From the NCBI RefSeq assembly GCF_004078655.1, contig NZ_RZNC01000008.1, positions 44,769 to 108,768 of the forward strand: 64,000 bases of DNA, in the 5' to 3' direction. This DNA comes from Labedella populi (GTDB lineage Bacteria > Actinomycetota > Actinomycetes > Actinomycetales > Microbacteriaceae). The translations under genes were made by a program, and so were the position numbers. Below the pieces are notes generated by a model, which made no database searches, was not told the DNA's origin, and saw only the letters and a list, made by a program, of their open reading frames with translations. Below, in pieces: positions 47,339-56,109 of the stretch (position 1 is the stretch's first letter; every line of letters starts with the position of its first letter).

Positions 47339-48411
47339 GGCGTCCCGCCCATCCCGGGCAGCCCGTCCGATCCGCACGGCCCGTCCAACCCGGACAGGCC
47401 GTACGCCGCCGGCGACACCGTCGCGAGCCGTTCCGGTGTCTGCGTCCACCACTCGGGTGCGGGGAGCGCGAGGATCGCGACGTGTCTCCCGATCGTGAAG
47501 CCGTCGACCTGGAGGACGCTACGGGAGAGCGAATCGACGGTCACGATGATCTCGGGGGTGACCGACTCGACCTGGCCGTCCCTCATGAACGCGAGCGTCT
47601 CGGATCGGGCGATGACGCGCAGGAGGGCGCCGTCATCCGCGCGGATCTCGATCGTCGACGCGAACGGGTCGTCCGGTGTCGTCTCGACGGTCATCACACG
47701 GCCGACTCCGAGGAGCCGAGCGGCGAGTGCGTCCGCGAGCTCGGGGAGGGAGGGGGCGGCACCGTCGTGCTCGAATGCGCGACCGAGCCTCATCGCGCGG
47801 TCGAGTCCGCCGGTGACCGCGTGCTCACGCAGATCGCCGACGGTGAAACCCGCGACGAGCACTGCAGACATCCCGCCGGCCTGCACGATCGCGCTTCGTG
47901 CGAGCTTCTCGACGTCCGCGGCGCGTGCCGTGTCGATCACGACGACGCCGTCCGCACCGGTGCTACAGATCGTCACGGTCCCCGGCACGCGGTCGACGAA
48001 GAGGGTGAGCTGGTCGAGACGGGGGAGGGCCCTTCCCATGAGGTCGGCATCGACGACGGCGAGTTCGTCGGCGAGCGAGAACGGGCTGAGGCCGTTCAGG
48101 CCGGCGCCCTCGAGGGCGCACACGGCGCGCGCCCGCACGCCTGTCCAGCGCTCGGCGGCATCCACGAGGGGCGCGAACGGGGCGTCACCGGGGATGCGCT
48201 CGCCGAGGAGCAGGGTTGAGCCACCGAACGCGACGGCGACGCACGGCGTCTCGTCCGGCAGGTCCTCGACTCCGAAGACCGTGAGCGGCCAGAGCGGCGA
48301 TTCGGCGAGGATGAGTTGCCACATCGTGGTCGTCCCGCCGCCACCGGACCCCAGCACGCCATACCCTCGACCGAGCGTCGTGAGCTCGTGGCGTTCGAGC
48401 GTCCTCACCAT
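47335..48411 (-). CDS. DUF917-family protein, divergent paralogue (third of three)
   Basis: 358 aa. Keeps the family start (GVLGSGGGGTTTMWQLIL versus LGTGGGGDPYIG in its neighbours), DADLMGRALP for DADGMGRAFPE, and the C-terminal fold, but lacks many residues shared by the other two (EGAGLNG for E-x-GG-x-NS; DGFTIGRHV for EGLRYGQRV). It may be a partner subunit or have a different substrate. DUF917 corresponds to proteins now linked to thiohydantoin desulfurases. Three bases separate it from the previous stop. Confidence 0.8.
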   Translation of the reverse strand: MVRTLERHELTTLGRGYGVLGSGGGGTTTMWQLILAESPLWPLTVFGVEDLPDETPCVAVAFGGSTLLLGERIPGDAPFAPLVDAAERWTGVRARAVCALEGAGLNGLSPFSLADELAVVDADLMGRALPRLDQLTLFVDRVPGTVTICSTGADGVVVIDTARAADVEKLARSAIVQAGGMSAVLVAGFTVGDLREHAVTGGLDRAMRLGRAFEHDGAAPSLPELADALAARLLGVGRVMTVETTPDDPFASTIEIRADDGALLRVIARSETLAFMRDGQVESVTPEIIVTVDSLSRSVLQVDGFTIGRHVAILALPAPEWWTQTPERLATVSPAAYGLSGLDGPCGSDGLPGMGGTP

Positions 48412-48414
48412 GAG

Positions 48415-49518
48415 TCAAGCGTACTGGCGGGCCTCGACGGGGATGAACGGCTCGTCGAGGCCGAAGGCCCGCGGGCCGAAGGCCGCAAGCGCCGCCGGCG
48501 TCCGCATCATCTCCGGGGTGGAGATGCCGAGGACCCGGACGCGCTGGCCGTAGCGCAGGCCCTCCGTCGTGACGGGCTCGCACGTCTCCATGTCGACGAC
48601 GCAGATGAGGTCGGGGACGATCGCTACCACCTCGCCCCCGCGCCGGGCGACGAGGTTCTCGTTCTGGAAGGCGATGTCGAGATGGTCGTCATCGCCCGGA
48701 TCGAGGGACGCAATCACGGCCGACCCCTTCGCGAATCCCTCGGTCGTACGCCGCTCGACGTCGCTCACCTTGCCCACGAAGAGCTCGCGCACCTCGGAGT
48801 AGAGCGTCGGTGCGAGGGTGTCGACGATGGCTTGCACGGGCGACGTATGGGCGTCTCTCGCCCGGCGGATCGCGCGGCCGAGCGCGAGGGCCATCGACAG
48901 GGTCCTCGGCACCGCCGTGCGCTTCACGTCGGCTCCCGTCATGGCGTATTCCGCGATGTGCGAGACCCCGCCGAGCCGAATGGTGACGCCGCGCGCGAGC
49001 CATTCCATCTGCCGGTCGTCGTCGCCGGTGTCGATGACGACCGTCTCGCCGCGCTCGCCGCTCAACGCGAGCGGCGAGCCGTGCACGCCGTAGACGGCGA
49101 AGGTCTCCATCGACAGCTCGGGGAAAGCCCGCCCCATCCCGTCGGCGTCGACGACGGGCAGGCCCGTCTCCGCGGCGACGATGAGCGGGATCATCGAGTT
49201 GATGCCGCCGCACTCGATGGGCATGGTGGCGTCGGCACGGCGCCCGATGTGCTTCTCAAGGGTGCGAAGCGCCAGCGTTGGCTCCGTCCCCGCCGGGATC
49301 TTCTCGATCATGACGGTCGGAGCGCCCATCTGCGCGGTGGGGATCACGAACAGATCGTCGGGAAGTTCGTCGGGATCGAGAATCGTGATGGCGCCGTCGC
49401 CGAGCACACGCTCGACGAGCTTCGTCCCGATGTAGGGGTCGCCGCCCCCGCCCGTGCCGAGCAGCGTGGCGCCGCGAGCGAGGTCGGGGAGGTCCGCGGC
49501 GGTCAGTGTCCAGCTCAC
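48415..49518 (-). CDS. DUF917-family (thiohydantoin-desulfurase-like) protein, second of three
   Basis: 367 aa, close to the first paralogue along the whole length: LLGTGGGGDPYIGTKLVE, IECGGINSMIPL, VVDADGMGRAFPELSM, PDLICVVDMETCEPVTTEGLRYGQRV. GTG 49518 overlaps the previous stop (GTGA). The frame stays open further upstream in another gene, but the family N-terminus (SWTLTAADL) fixes this start. Pfam now names this domain after S-methyl-thiohydantoin desulfurase; assigning that reaction here is inference. Confidence 0.88.
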   Translation of the reverse strand: MSWTLTAADLPDLARGATLLGTGGGGDPYIGTKLVERVLGDGAITILDPDELPDDLFVIPTAQMGAPTVMIEKIPAGTEPTLALRTLEKHIGRRADATMPIECGGINSMIPLIVAAETGLPVVDADGMGRAFPELSMETFAVYGVHGSPLALSGERGETVVIDTGDDDRQMEWLARGVTIRLGGVSHIAEYAMTGADVKRTAVPRTLSMALALGRAIRRARDAHTSPVQAIVDTLAPTLYSEVRELFVGKVSDVERRTTEGFAKGSAVIASLDPGDDDHLDIAFQNENLVARRGGEVVAIVPDLICVVDMETCEPVTTEGLRYGQRVRVLGISTPEMMRTPAALAAFGPRAFGLDEPFIPVEARQYA

Positions 49519-50594
49519 AGCACCGGCTCCCGAGTCCCGTCGAACCGGCGGGACGCCGTCTCGTAACCGAAGTAGCCGGGACCGACCATCGCGAGTGCCT
49601 CCGGGGCGTGCCAGCGTGGGTCGCTCGGAGCGGCCACGACGCGGACGCGCTGGCCGTAGCGCAGTCCCTCCGTCGTGATCGGCTCTCCCGACTCGTGATC
49701 CAGCACAATGATGAGGTCCGGCGTCGTCACGAGCACCTCCCCGTCGCTTTCGGCCATCAGATGCTCGTTCTGGAAGGACAGGGTAAGGGATCCGTCCGTC
49801 CCGTCGATCGTCGCCCGGCCGCGAGCGAACCCCGTCGTCGTCGCACGCTCGACGTCGACGACCTTGCCGGCGAAGAACTCGCGCCCCCGGAGGATCTCGA
49901 CGACGCGCGCGACCGGGTCGGTCTTCTCGGCGCGCGCCTCGACGAGGCCGGCGCCGATCGCGACGCAGTGGCTCAGGGAACCATCCACGAGGGCGACGCG
50001 CGCGATGTTGCCGTCCATCGGGAACCCCGAGATCATGATGGAGCAGCCCATCTCGACGCACGCGACCCGCGCGATGCGCTCCGTCCAGTGATTGTCGACC
50101 GTGTTGAGCACTCCGACGTTGCCCTTCTCGTCGCCGAAGGCAAGAGGCGAGGCCGTCACGTCGTAGAGCGTGGGGAGCACCATCTGGAGCTCAGGGAAGG
50201 CCCGCCCCATTCCATCGGCGTCGAGGAGCGGGAGCCCGAGGGCAGCAGCGGCCGCGACGGGGATCGTCGAGTTGACGCCGCCGATCTCCGCGCACGCGAC
50301 GTGGGTCACGGCGCGCCCGAGCGACGCACCGAGAGCGCGGACGGGCGCGACGACCTCGTCGAGGCTCGGGAGCTTCTCGACCATGACGGTCGGAGCCCCC
50401 ATCATCGCGACGGTCAGGACGAGTGCGTCGTCGGGCAGCTCGTCGAGCCCGATGACCGTGACGGGTCCGTGGGTGTCCACAGCGCGGCGTGCGAGCAGCG
50501 CCCCGATGTACGGATCGCCGCCGCCGCCCGTCCCGAGGACGGCGGCCCCCCGGGCGAGGCCGTCGATGGCATCTGCCGTGAGGATCCAGCTCAT
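49515..50594 (-). CDS. DUF917-family (thiohydantoin-desulfurase-like) protein, first of three
   Basis: 359 aa: VLGTGGGGDPYIGALLA, MMGAPTVMVEKLPS, CAEIGGVNSTIPV, LLDADGMGRAFPELQM, PDLIIVLDHESGEPITTEGLRYGQRV. Overlaps the HyuA-like gene by four bases (ATGA). DUF917 proteins frequently sit next to HyuA-like proteins; here no HyuB gene is present, so the DUF917 proteins may take that place. Confidence 0.88.
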   Translation of the reverse strand: MSWILTADAIDGLARGAAVLGTGGGGDPYIGALLARRAVDTHGPVTVIGLDELPDDALVLTVAMMGAPTVMVEKLPSLDEVVAPVRALGASLGRAVTHVACAEIGGVNSTIPVAAAAALGLPLLDADGMGRAFPELQMVLPTLYDVTASPLAFGDEKGNVGVLNTVDNHWTERIARVACVEMGCSIMISGFPMDGNIARVALVDGSLSHCVAIGAGLVEARAEKTDPVARVVEILRGREFFAGKVVDVERATTTGFARGRATIDGTDGSLTLSFQNEHLMAESDGEVLVTTPDLIIVLDHESGEPITTEGLRYGQRVRVVAAPSDPRWHAPEALAMVGPGYFGYETASRRFDGTREPVL

Positions 50595-52144
50595 GACGAC
50601 ACCGCCATGTCGAGATCGCCGACGGCCTTGACCCGGATGCGCGTCGCGTTGCCCGGCAGGTAGGGGATGGGGACCTCGTCGAAATCGACGATGGAGACGG
50701 AGCCGGGCGTCGCTCCGGCGGCGATGGCCTTGTCCACAGCTTCAGCGCGGACCCCGGCGACGGTTTCGTCGCGGCCTCCGGGCCTCACGGCGTACACCTT
50801 GTCGATCTCACCGCCGACCTGGGCGATCGACGCACCGATGGCGTTCGCCACCGCGTAGTTCTCGGGCCGGTGCACCGCTCCGAACAGGGGCAACTCGTCG
50901 GGTAGCAGGATCGAGCCGCCGCCGACCGCGACGACGGGGATCGGCTCGGGCGACGTGCGCATGCGGTCGACGGCCTCGGCGACGCGTTCGGCGATCCGGT
51001 CGAGCACCCGGGTGACGAAGACCGGATCGAGGTGGGCGACGCGCGTGGGGTCTCCGACATCGGCACGGCCGGCGGCCACGGCGATGTCCGTCGCGGTGAG
51101 GGTCGAGCCGCCGAACACGAGCGCCTCGGTCGTGAGCCGGTAGCCCACGGATTCGGGTCCGACCTCGCCGGTGTCGAGGTCGACGACGCTGCCACCCCCG
51201 ATGCCGATGGAGAGGACGTCGGGCATTCGGAAGTTCGTGCGGACGCCCGCCACCTTCACCTCGTTCGCCGTCTCCCGCGGGAATCCGTTCACAAGCAGAC
51301 CGATGTCGGCGGTCGTGCCTCCGATGTCGACGACAGCGCACGTCTCGAGGCCGCTTGTGAGCGCCGCTCCGCGCATCGAGTTCGTCGGGCCGGAGGCGAA
51401 GGTCGCGACCGGGTAGAGGCGCACATAGTCCTCATCCATGAGCGTCCCGTCGTTCTGGCTCAGGAAGATGGGTGCCGTGATGCCCTGAGCACGCACGGCG
51501 GAGGTGAGACCGTCGACGATCTCGGACGCGAGTTCGCGGAGGGCCGCGTTGATGATCGTGGCGTTCTCCCGTTCGAGCAGCCCGATACGGCCGATCTCGT
51601 GGGAGAGCGAGATCGCAACGTCCGGCCCGAGGATCTCCGCGACGATGCCGGCCGCGGTCGTCTCGAGGTCATGGTTGACCGGACTGAACACGGAGGAGAT
51701 GGCGACGGAACGGACGCCGTTCGCGGCCATGTCGGCCGCGATCCCGCGCAGCTCGTCCGCGTCGAGCGGCGAGATCGGCCGGCCGTCGAACTCGTAGCCG
51801 CCGTGCGCGAGGTAGCTGCGGGCACTGATCGCGGTCGTCAGGGTCTCGGGCCAGTCCACGAGGGGAGGGAGCGCCTTGGTCGCGGGCAGTCCGAGCCGCA
51901 GCGCCGCCGTCGGTGCGAGCCTCTTCGCCTGGACGAGCGCGTTGATGAAGTGCGTCGTGCCGATCATGACAGCGCTGATGTCGGAGCCGTCGAACGAGTG
52001 GCCGGTACGCAGACCCTCGATCGCCTGGACAATGCCGGAGGTGACGTCGGGGGTCGTCGCGTTCTTCACCCCCGCGAGCGTCTGCCGGCCGTCCATGAGC
52101 ACTGCGTCGGTGTTGGTTCCGCCGACGTCGATGCCGATGTGCAT
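50591..52144 (-). CDS. HyuA-like hydantoinase/oxoprolinase family protein
   Basis: 517-aa ATP-grasp-independent, ASKHA-fold type protein of the N-methylhydantoinase A/5-oxoprolinase family. Nucleotide motifs: MHIGIDVGGTNTDAV at the N-terminus and CAVVDIGGTTADIGLLVNG centrally; SIGIGGGSVVDLD and VVAVGGGSILLP near the C-terminus. It is shorter than classic HyuA (~650-700 aa). Start ATG 52144 fits the family. Expected to activate and open a cyclic amide ring at ATP cost; actual substrate unknown. Confidence 0.9.
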   Translation of the reverse strand: MHIGIDVGGTNTDAVLMDGRQTLAGVKNATTPDVTSGIVQAIEGLRTGHSFDGSDISAVMIGTTHFINALVQAKRLAPTAALRLGLPATKALPPLVDWPETLTTAISARSYLAHGGYEFDGRPISPLDADELRGIAADMAANGVRSVAISSVFSPVNHDLETTAAGIVAEILGPDVAISLSHEIGRIGLLERENATIINAALRELASEIVDGLTSAVRAQGITAPIFLSQNDGTLMDEDYVRLYPVATFASGPTNSMRGAALTSGLETCAVVDIGGTTADIGLLVNGFPRETANEVKVAGVRTNFRMPDVLSIGIGGGSVVDLDTGEVGPESVGYRLTTEALVFGGSTLTATDIAVAAGRADVGDPTRVAHLDPVFVTRVLDRIAERVAEAVDRMRTSPEPIPVVAVGGGSILLPDELPLFGAVHRPENYAVANAIGASIAQVGGEIDKVYAVRPGGRDETVAGVRAEAVDKAIAAGATPGSVSIVDFDEVPIPYLPGNATRIRVKAVGDLDMAVSS

Positions 52145-52187
52145 GTTTTTCTCTTTCCGAGTGGTGCGAGGGTGGGACGAGTGAGGG

Positions 52188-53531
52188 TCAGACCGTCGTG
52201 GTCGCCGGGGCATCGACGTCGGCGGATTGGGCCGTCACCGCACGACCGACGCCGCGAACCAGCCCGAGCTTGCCGGCGGCGACGTAGAGGACCATGGAGA
52301 GCACGAGCGACAGCACCGGCGGGATTCCCCACGTGATGACATAGCCGGCCACGGCCGACACGAGCCAGATGATGATCGTCGCGGGCACGATCCGCGGAGC
52401 GGTCTCCGGCAGGCGCCCGACGGCGCGAGAGGCGTCCAGCTCACCCCGCCAGCGCTTCACGATGAAGTATTCGGCGACCATGATGCCGGCGATCGGTGGG
52501 AAGGCGACGCCGAGGATGGTGAGGAAGCCGGTGAACTGCGAAAGGATGCCGGCGGCCGCGAGGATCGATCCGACGACGCCGAGGACGACGGTCGTCGTCA
52601 CGCGGTTCAGCTTCTTCGCGAACGCGGTCGAGATGAAGTTCACGAGGCCGAGGGTCGACGAGTAGAGGTTCCAGTCGTTGATCTTCAGCGTGCCGGTGAT
52701 CACGATGATGAGCCCGATGAACCCGATGGACGACGTCACGATGGCGACGATGTCGCCGGTCGCCGCAGCGTGCGCGAGCAGGACACCGGCGAGGCCGATG
52801 ACGAACTCCCCGAGGGTCACGCCCACGACCGTCTGCTTCACGACGTCGGCCTTCGAGCGGTTGAACCGCGTCATGTCGGCGGTGATGATCGCTCCGACGA
52901 TGAGGCCGCCGGCCACGATCCCCGTTCCCGCCCAGACGCTCATCGTCGGGCCGGGAGCCGGGCCGGTGAGCAGCTCGCCGATGTCGTGACGGGTCAGCTC
53001 GCTGATGACGGACCAACCGACGAGGACGAGGAAGAGTGGCACCGTGACGTTCGCGAGCCACTGCATGCCGATGAAGCCGAAGCTCACGATGGCCGTGACC
53101 GCGAGGCCGAAGAGCAGGCTCCAGGCCCACATCGGCATGACACCCGGCATGAGGACGTCGAGGGACTGGGCGGAGATCGCCGACTGGATTCCGAACCAGC
53201 CGATGAGGCTGATGCCGATTGCGAGGCCGACGAGGCTCGCGCCGACCTCGCCGAATCCGGTCCATCGGGCGAGGAGGGCGGTGTTGAGCCCTTCCTTCTG
53301 CCCGATGATTCCGACGATGCACATGATGACCTCGAGGATGACGGAGCCGAGCAGCAGGGCGAGGAAGGCCTCGCCGAACGTCATGCTGTAGCCGAGGGTG
53401 GCACCGAGGAGGAACTGGGACAGAGCGGAGACCTGCCCGAAGCGCTGCACGGCGATGCCGAACCAGGGCTTGCGGGCTGAGGGCGCGACGCGGGAGAGCG
53501 CGAAATCGTCGGCGGGGGCGATGCTGGCCAT
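52188..53531 (-). CDS. NCS1-family (cytosine/purine/hydantoin) permease
   Basis: 447-aa membrane transporter with about 12 helices. N-terminal SARKPWFGIAVQRFGQVSALSQFLLGATLGYSMTFGEAF (cut by eye) and the region IITADMTRFNRSKADVV are CodB-like. The NCS1 family imports nucleobases and hydantoins with Na+ or H+. First gene of the operon; AAGGA lies 8 bases before ATG 53531. A dyad operator candidate lies upstream. Confidence 0.92.
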   Translation of the reverse strand: MASIAPADDFALSRVAPSARKPWFGIAVQRFGQVSALSQFLLGATLGYSMTFGEAFLALLLGSVILEVIMCIVGIIGQKEGLNTALLARWTGFGEVGASLVGLAIGISLIGWFGIQSAISAQSLDVLMPGVMPMWAWSLLFGLAVTAIVSFGFIGMQWLANVTVPLFLVLVGWSVISELTRHDIGELLTGPAPGPTMSVWAGTGIVAGGLIVGAIITADMTRFNRSKADVVKQTVVGVTLGEFVIGLAGVLLAHAAATGDIVAIVTSSIGFIGLIIVITGTLKINDWNLYSSTLGLVNFISTAFAKKLNRVTTTVVLGVVGSILAAAGILSQFTGFLTILGVAFPPIAGIMVAEYFIVKRWRGELDASRAVGRLPETAPRIVPATIIIWLVSAVAGYVITWGIPPVLSLVLSMVLYVAAGKLGLVRGVGRAVTAQSADVDAPATTTV

Positions 53532-53753
53532 GAGAGGTCCTTCGAGGTCGGGGGGAGGGGACGTAGTGGCGCGGACCCAGGCTAGAGTGCCACCTCGCCA
53601 CCAGCCATGTGCGAACAGCACTGATCCGCCGTGATGCTGTGCGATTCGCACAGTGGCCGGATGGGGCCGCGTCAAAGCCACCGACTGCATGGGCCTCACC
53701 GTCGGCCCCGGACGATTCGCGACGGCCGCCGCGCGGGTAGTACGCTGTCCCTC
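53532..53753 (-). promoter_or_regulatory. Promoter/operator region of the hydantoin-type operon
   Basis: Part of the 383-bp gap to argC. On the minus strand TAGCCT (53579-53584) is a possible -10. Upstream of it are the half site TGTGCGAACAG (53609-53619) and the perfect dyad CTGTGCGATTCGCACAG (53637-53653), which share TGTGCGA. These are good candidates for binding sites of the operon's PucR-type regulator. Confidence 0.5.
53637..53653. promoter_or_regulatory. 17-bp dyad (CTGTGCGA-T-TCGCACAG)
   Basis: Perfect 8-bp arms around a single base, 106 bp upstream of the permease ATG, with a repeated half site 18 bp closer. Confidence 0.6.
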
Positions 53754-53834
53754 ATGGCTCTCCTCGTTCGCAGCACTCCCGCACTGGGCTCCGCCCGTGC
53801 GCTGCGTCGACGCCTTGTTGCCGAGCGACGATAG
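53754..53834 (+). CDS. Putative arginine-rich leader peptide of the arg operon
   Basis: 26-codon ORF (MALLVRSTPALG... ending VAERR) with seven arginines, including three consecutive codons CGT CGA CGC at 53805-53813 and two at the end. A -10-like TACGCT ends seven bases before its ATG, so the peptide could be translated from a leaderless mRNA. A stem-loop begins at its stop codon. The pattern resembles amino-acid attenuation leaders; arginine codons are common in GC-rich DNA, so chance is possible. Confidence 0.45.
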   Translation: MALLVRSTPALGSARALRRRLVAERR

Positions 53835-53875
53835 GCGACGCCGGGAGACCCGCAACGGGTCCGAGACGCGTCGCC
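53834..53875 (+). promoter_or_regulatory. Stem-loop in the argC leader
   Basis: GGCGACGC (53834-53841) pairs with GCGTCGCC (53868-53875), with an inner hairpin GACCCG-CAA-CGGGTC (53847-53861). The left arm can instead pair with GCGTCG (53804-53809) in the arginine codons of the leader ORF, so the two pairings exclude each other. No T-run follows. Confidence 0.5.
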
Positions 53876-53914
53876 GGAACTCCGACCGTTCGTCTCACTC
53901 AATAAGGTAGAACC

Positions 53915-54961
53915 ATGTCCTACTCCGTGGCCGTCGCCGGTGCTTCCGGCTATGCGGGGGGCGAGCTGCTCCGACTGCTCGACGCCCATCCCGAATTCGA
54001 GATCCGCACCGTGACCGCGCACAGCAACGCGGGTCAGCGCCTCGGGTCCGTCCAGCCCCACTTGCGTTCCCTCGCGGACCGCGTGCTCGTCGAGACCACG
54101 CCCGACACCCTCGCGGGGCACGACGTCGTGTTCCTCGCGCTCCCGCACGGAGCGTCGGGAGCGGTCACGGCCGATCTCGACGAGTCGACCCTCGTCGTCG
54201 ACTGCGGAGCAGACCACCGACTCGTGAACGACAACGACTGGGCTGCGTTCTACGGCGGCGAGTACTTCGGAGCGTGGGACTACGGCGTGCCGGAACTCCC
54301 CATCGAAGCGGGGCGGAAGCAGCGGGATCGACTCGTCGGTGCCACGCGGATCGCCGCCCCCGGCTGCAACGCCTCCACGGTCGCCCTGTCGCTCGCACCC
54401 GGCATCGCCGCGGGAGTCATCGAGTCGACCGACATCGTGTCCGTCCTCGCGGTCGGTCCCTCCGGGGCGGGAAAGAATCTCAAGCTCAACCTGCTCGCGA
54501 GCGAGATCCTCGGAAGTGCGAACCCCTACGCGGTCGGCGGCACGCACCGCCACATCCCGGAGATCGCACAGAGTCTGCGCGCGGCGGGCGCCGCCGACGT
54601 GAGCATCTCGTTCACGCCGGTCCTCGTGCCGATGTCGCGCGGCATCCTCGCGACGTCGACCGCGCGGATCGTGCCCGGGACGAGCGCCGCAGAGGTGCGA
54701 GCGGCGTGGGAGAACACCTACGCCGGAGAGCGCTTCGTCGAACTGCTCCCCGAAGGAGAATTCCCGCGCACGGCGGACGTCCTCGGGGGGAACGTCGCCC
54801 TCCTCGGCCTCGCGGTCGACGAGGCAGCGGGGCGCGTCGTCGTCGTGGCCGCCGTGGACAACCTGACCAAGGGCACGGCGGGAGCGGCGATCCAGTCCGC
54901 GAACATCGCCCTCGGCATCGACGAGTCGACCGGACTCAGTGTGAACGGAGTGGCACCGTGA
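53915..54961 (+). CDS. argC: N-acetyl-gamma-glutamyl-phosphate reductase
   Basis: 348-aa NADPH-dependent reductase, third step of arginine synthesis. Rossmann motif [14 protein letters not shown] at residues 9-22; catalytic Cys151 in [21 protein letters not shown] and GTHRHIPEI are family marks. AAGGTAG lies 5-11 bases before the ATG. First gene of argC-J-B-D-F-H. Confidence 0.96.
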   Translation: MSYSVAVAGASGYAGGELLRLLDAHPEFEIRTVTAHSNAGQRLGSVQPHLRSLADRVLVETTPDTLAGHDVVFLALPHGASGAVTADLDESTLVVDCGADHRLVNDNDWAAFYGGEYFGAWDYGVPELPIEAGRKQRDRLVGATRIAAPGCNASTVALSLAPGIAAGVIESTDIVSVLAVGPSGAGKNLKLNLLASEILGSANPYAVGGTHRHIPEIAQSLRAAGAADVSISFTPVLVPMSRGILATSTARIVPGTSAAEVRAAWENTYAGERFVELLPEGEFPRTADVLGGNVALLGLAVDEAAGRVVVVAAVDNLTKGTAGAAIQSANIALGIDESTGLSVNGVAP

Positions 54962-56109
54962 GCGTGACCGCAGCAGCAGGATTCGAGGCGGCGGGAGTCG
55001 CGGCCGGACTCAAGAGCTCCGGGGCCGAGGACCTCGCGCTCGTCGTGAACCGCGGACCGTTGCAGAACGCGGCGGCCGTGTTCACGAGCAACCGCGCCAA
55101 GGCGAACCCCATCATCTGGTCGCAGCAGGTCATCGCGGACGGTGTCGCGAACGCGATCGTGCTCAACTCGGGTGGCGCGAACTGCTTCACGGGCGCGCAG
55201 GGCTTCCAGACGACGCACGCGACGGCGGAGGCCGTCGCCGAGTCGCTCTCCCTCTCGGCGGGCGATGTCCTCGTCTGCTCGACCGGCCTCATCGGCGACC
55301 AGCTCGACCGTGACAAGCTCCTCGCCGGAGTCTCGGCGGCGGCCGAGGCGCTCGGCACCGATGGTGGCGACGCCGCGGCCCGCGCGATCATGACGACCGA
55401 CTCGAAGCCGAAGACCGCCGTGCGCTCGCTCGAGGGCTGGACGATCGGGGGCATGGCGAAGGGTGCCGGCATGCTGGCCCCGGGCCTCGCGACGATGCTC
55501 GTCGTCATCACGACCGACGCGGTGGTCTCCTCCAACGAACTCGACGCGCACCTGAGGAGCGCGACGCGGGTCTCGTTCGACCGCCTCGACTCCGACGGCT
55601 GCATGTCGACCAATGATCAGGTCACGCTGTTCGCCTCGGGCGCGTCCGGCGTCTCGCCGACGCCGTCGGCGTTCGTCGCCGCGCTCACCGAGCTGTGCCT
55701 CGACCTCGCCGAGCAGCTTCAGGGCGACGCCGAGGGAGCGAGCCACGACATCGCGATCCGCGTCGTCGGGGCGGCGACGGAGGACGACGCCGTCGAGGTG
55801 GGCCGCTCGGTCGCACGCAACAACCTCTTCAAGGCCGCGGTCTTCGGCAACGACCCCAACTGGGGTCGCGTGCTCGCCGCGATCGGGACGACGGCGGCCG
55901 CGTTCGACCCCTACGTCGTGGACGTGTCGATGAACGGCGTCATGGTGTGCTCGAACGGCGGCCCCGACCAGCCGCGCGACCTCGTGGATCTCACGGACCG
56001 GGCGGTCGACGTGCTCATCGATCTGAAGGAGGGCGACGCGTCCGCGACCATTCTTACCAATGACCTCACGCACGACTACGTGCACGAGAACAGCGCGTAC
56101 TCCAGCTGA
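54958..56109 (+). CDS. argJ: Bifunctional glutamate N-acetyltransferase/ornithine acetyltransferase
   Basis: 383-aa enzyme of the cyclic acetyl pathway. The self-cleavage site lies at Ala178-Thr179 in [14 protein letters not shown], producing alpha and beta chains with Thr179 as nucleophile. [10 protein letters not shown] and [11 protein letters not shown] are further markers. GTG 54958 overlaps the argC stop; family starts usually read SVTAA. Presence of argJ explains why no separate argA/argE is needed. Confidence 0.95.
   Translation: MSVTAAAGFEAAGVAAGLKSSGAEDLALVVNRGPLQNAAAVFTSNRAKANPIIWSQQVIADGVANAIVLNSGGANCFTGAQGFQTTHATAEAVAESLSLSAGDVLVCSTGLIGDQLDRDKLLAGVSAAAEALGTDGGDAAARAIMTTDSKPKTAVRSLEGWTIGGMAKGAGMLAPGLATMLVVITTDAVVSSNELDAHLRSATRVSFDRLDSDGCMSTNDQVTLFASGASGVSPTPSAFVAALTELCLDLAEQLQGDAEGASHDIAIRVVGAATEDDAVEVGRSVARNNLFKAAVFGNDPNWGRVLAAIGTTAAAFDPYVVDVSMNGVMVCSNGGPDQPRDLVDLTDRAVDVLIDLKEGDASATILTNDLTHDYVHENSAYSS

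Noticed and set aside
47335..50594. Recent tandem duplication of one DUF917 gene
   Set aside because: The three proteins differ throughout and have different lengths and start codons; any duplication is old.
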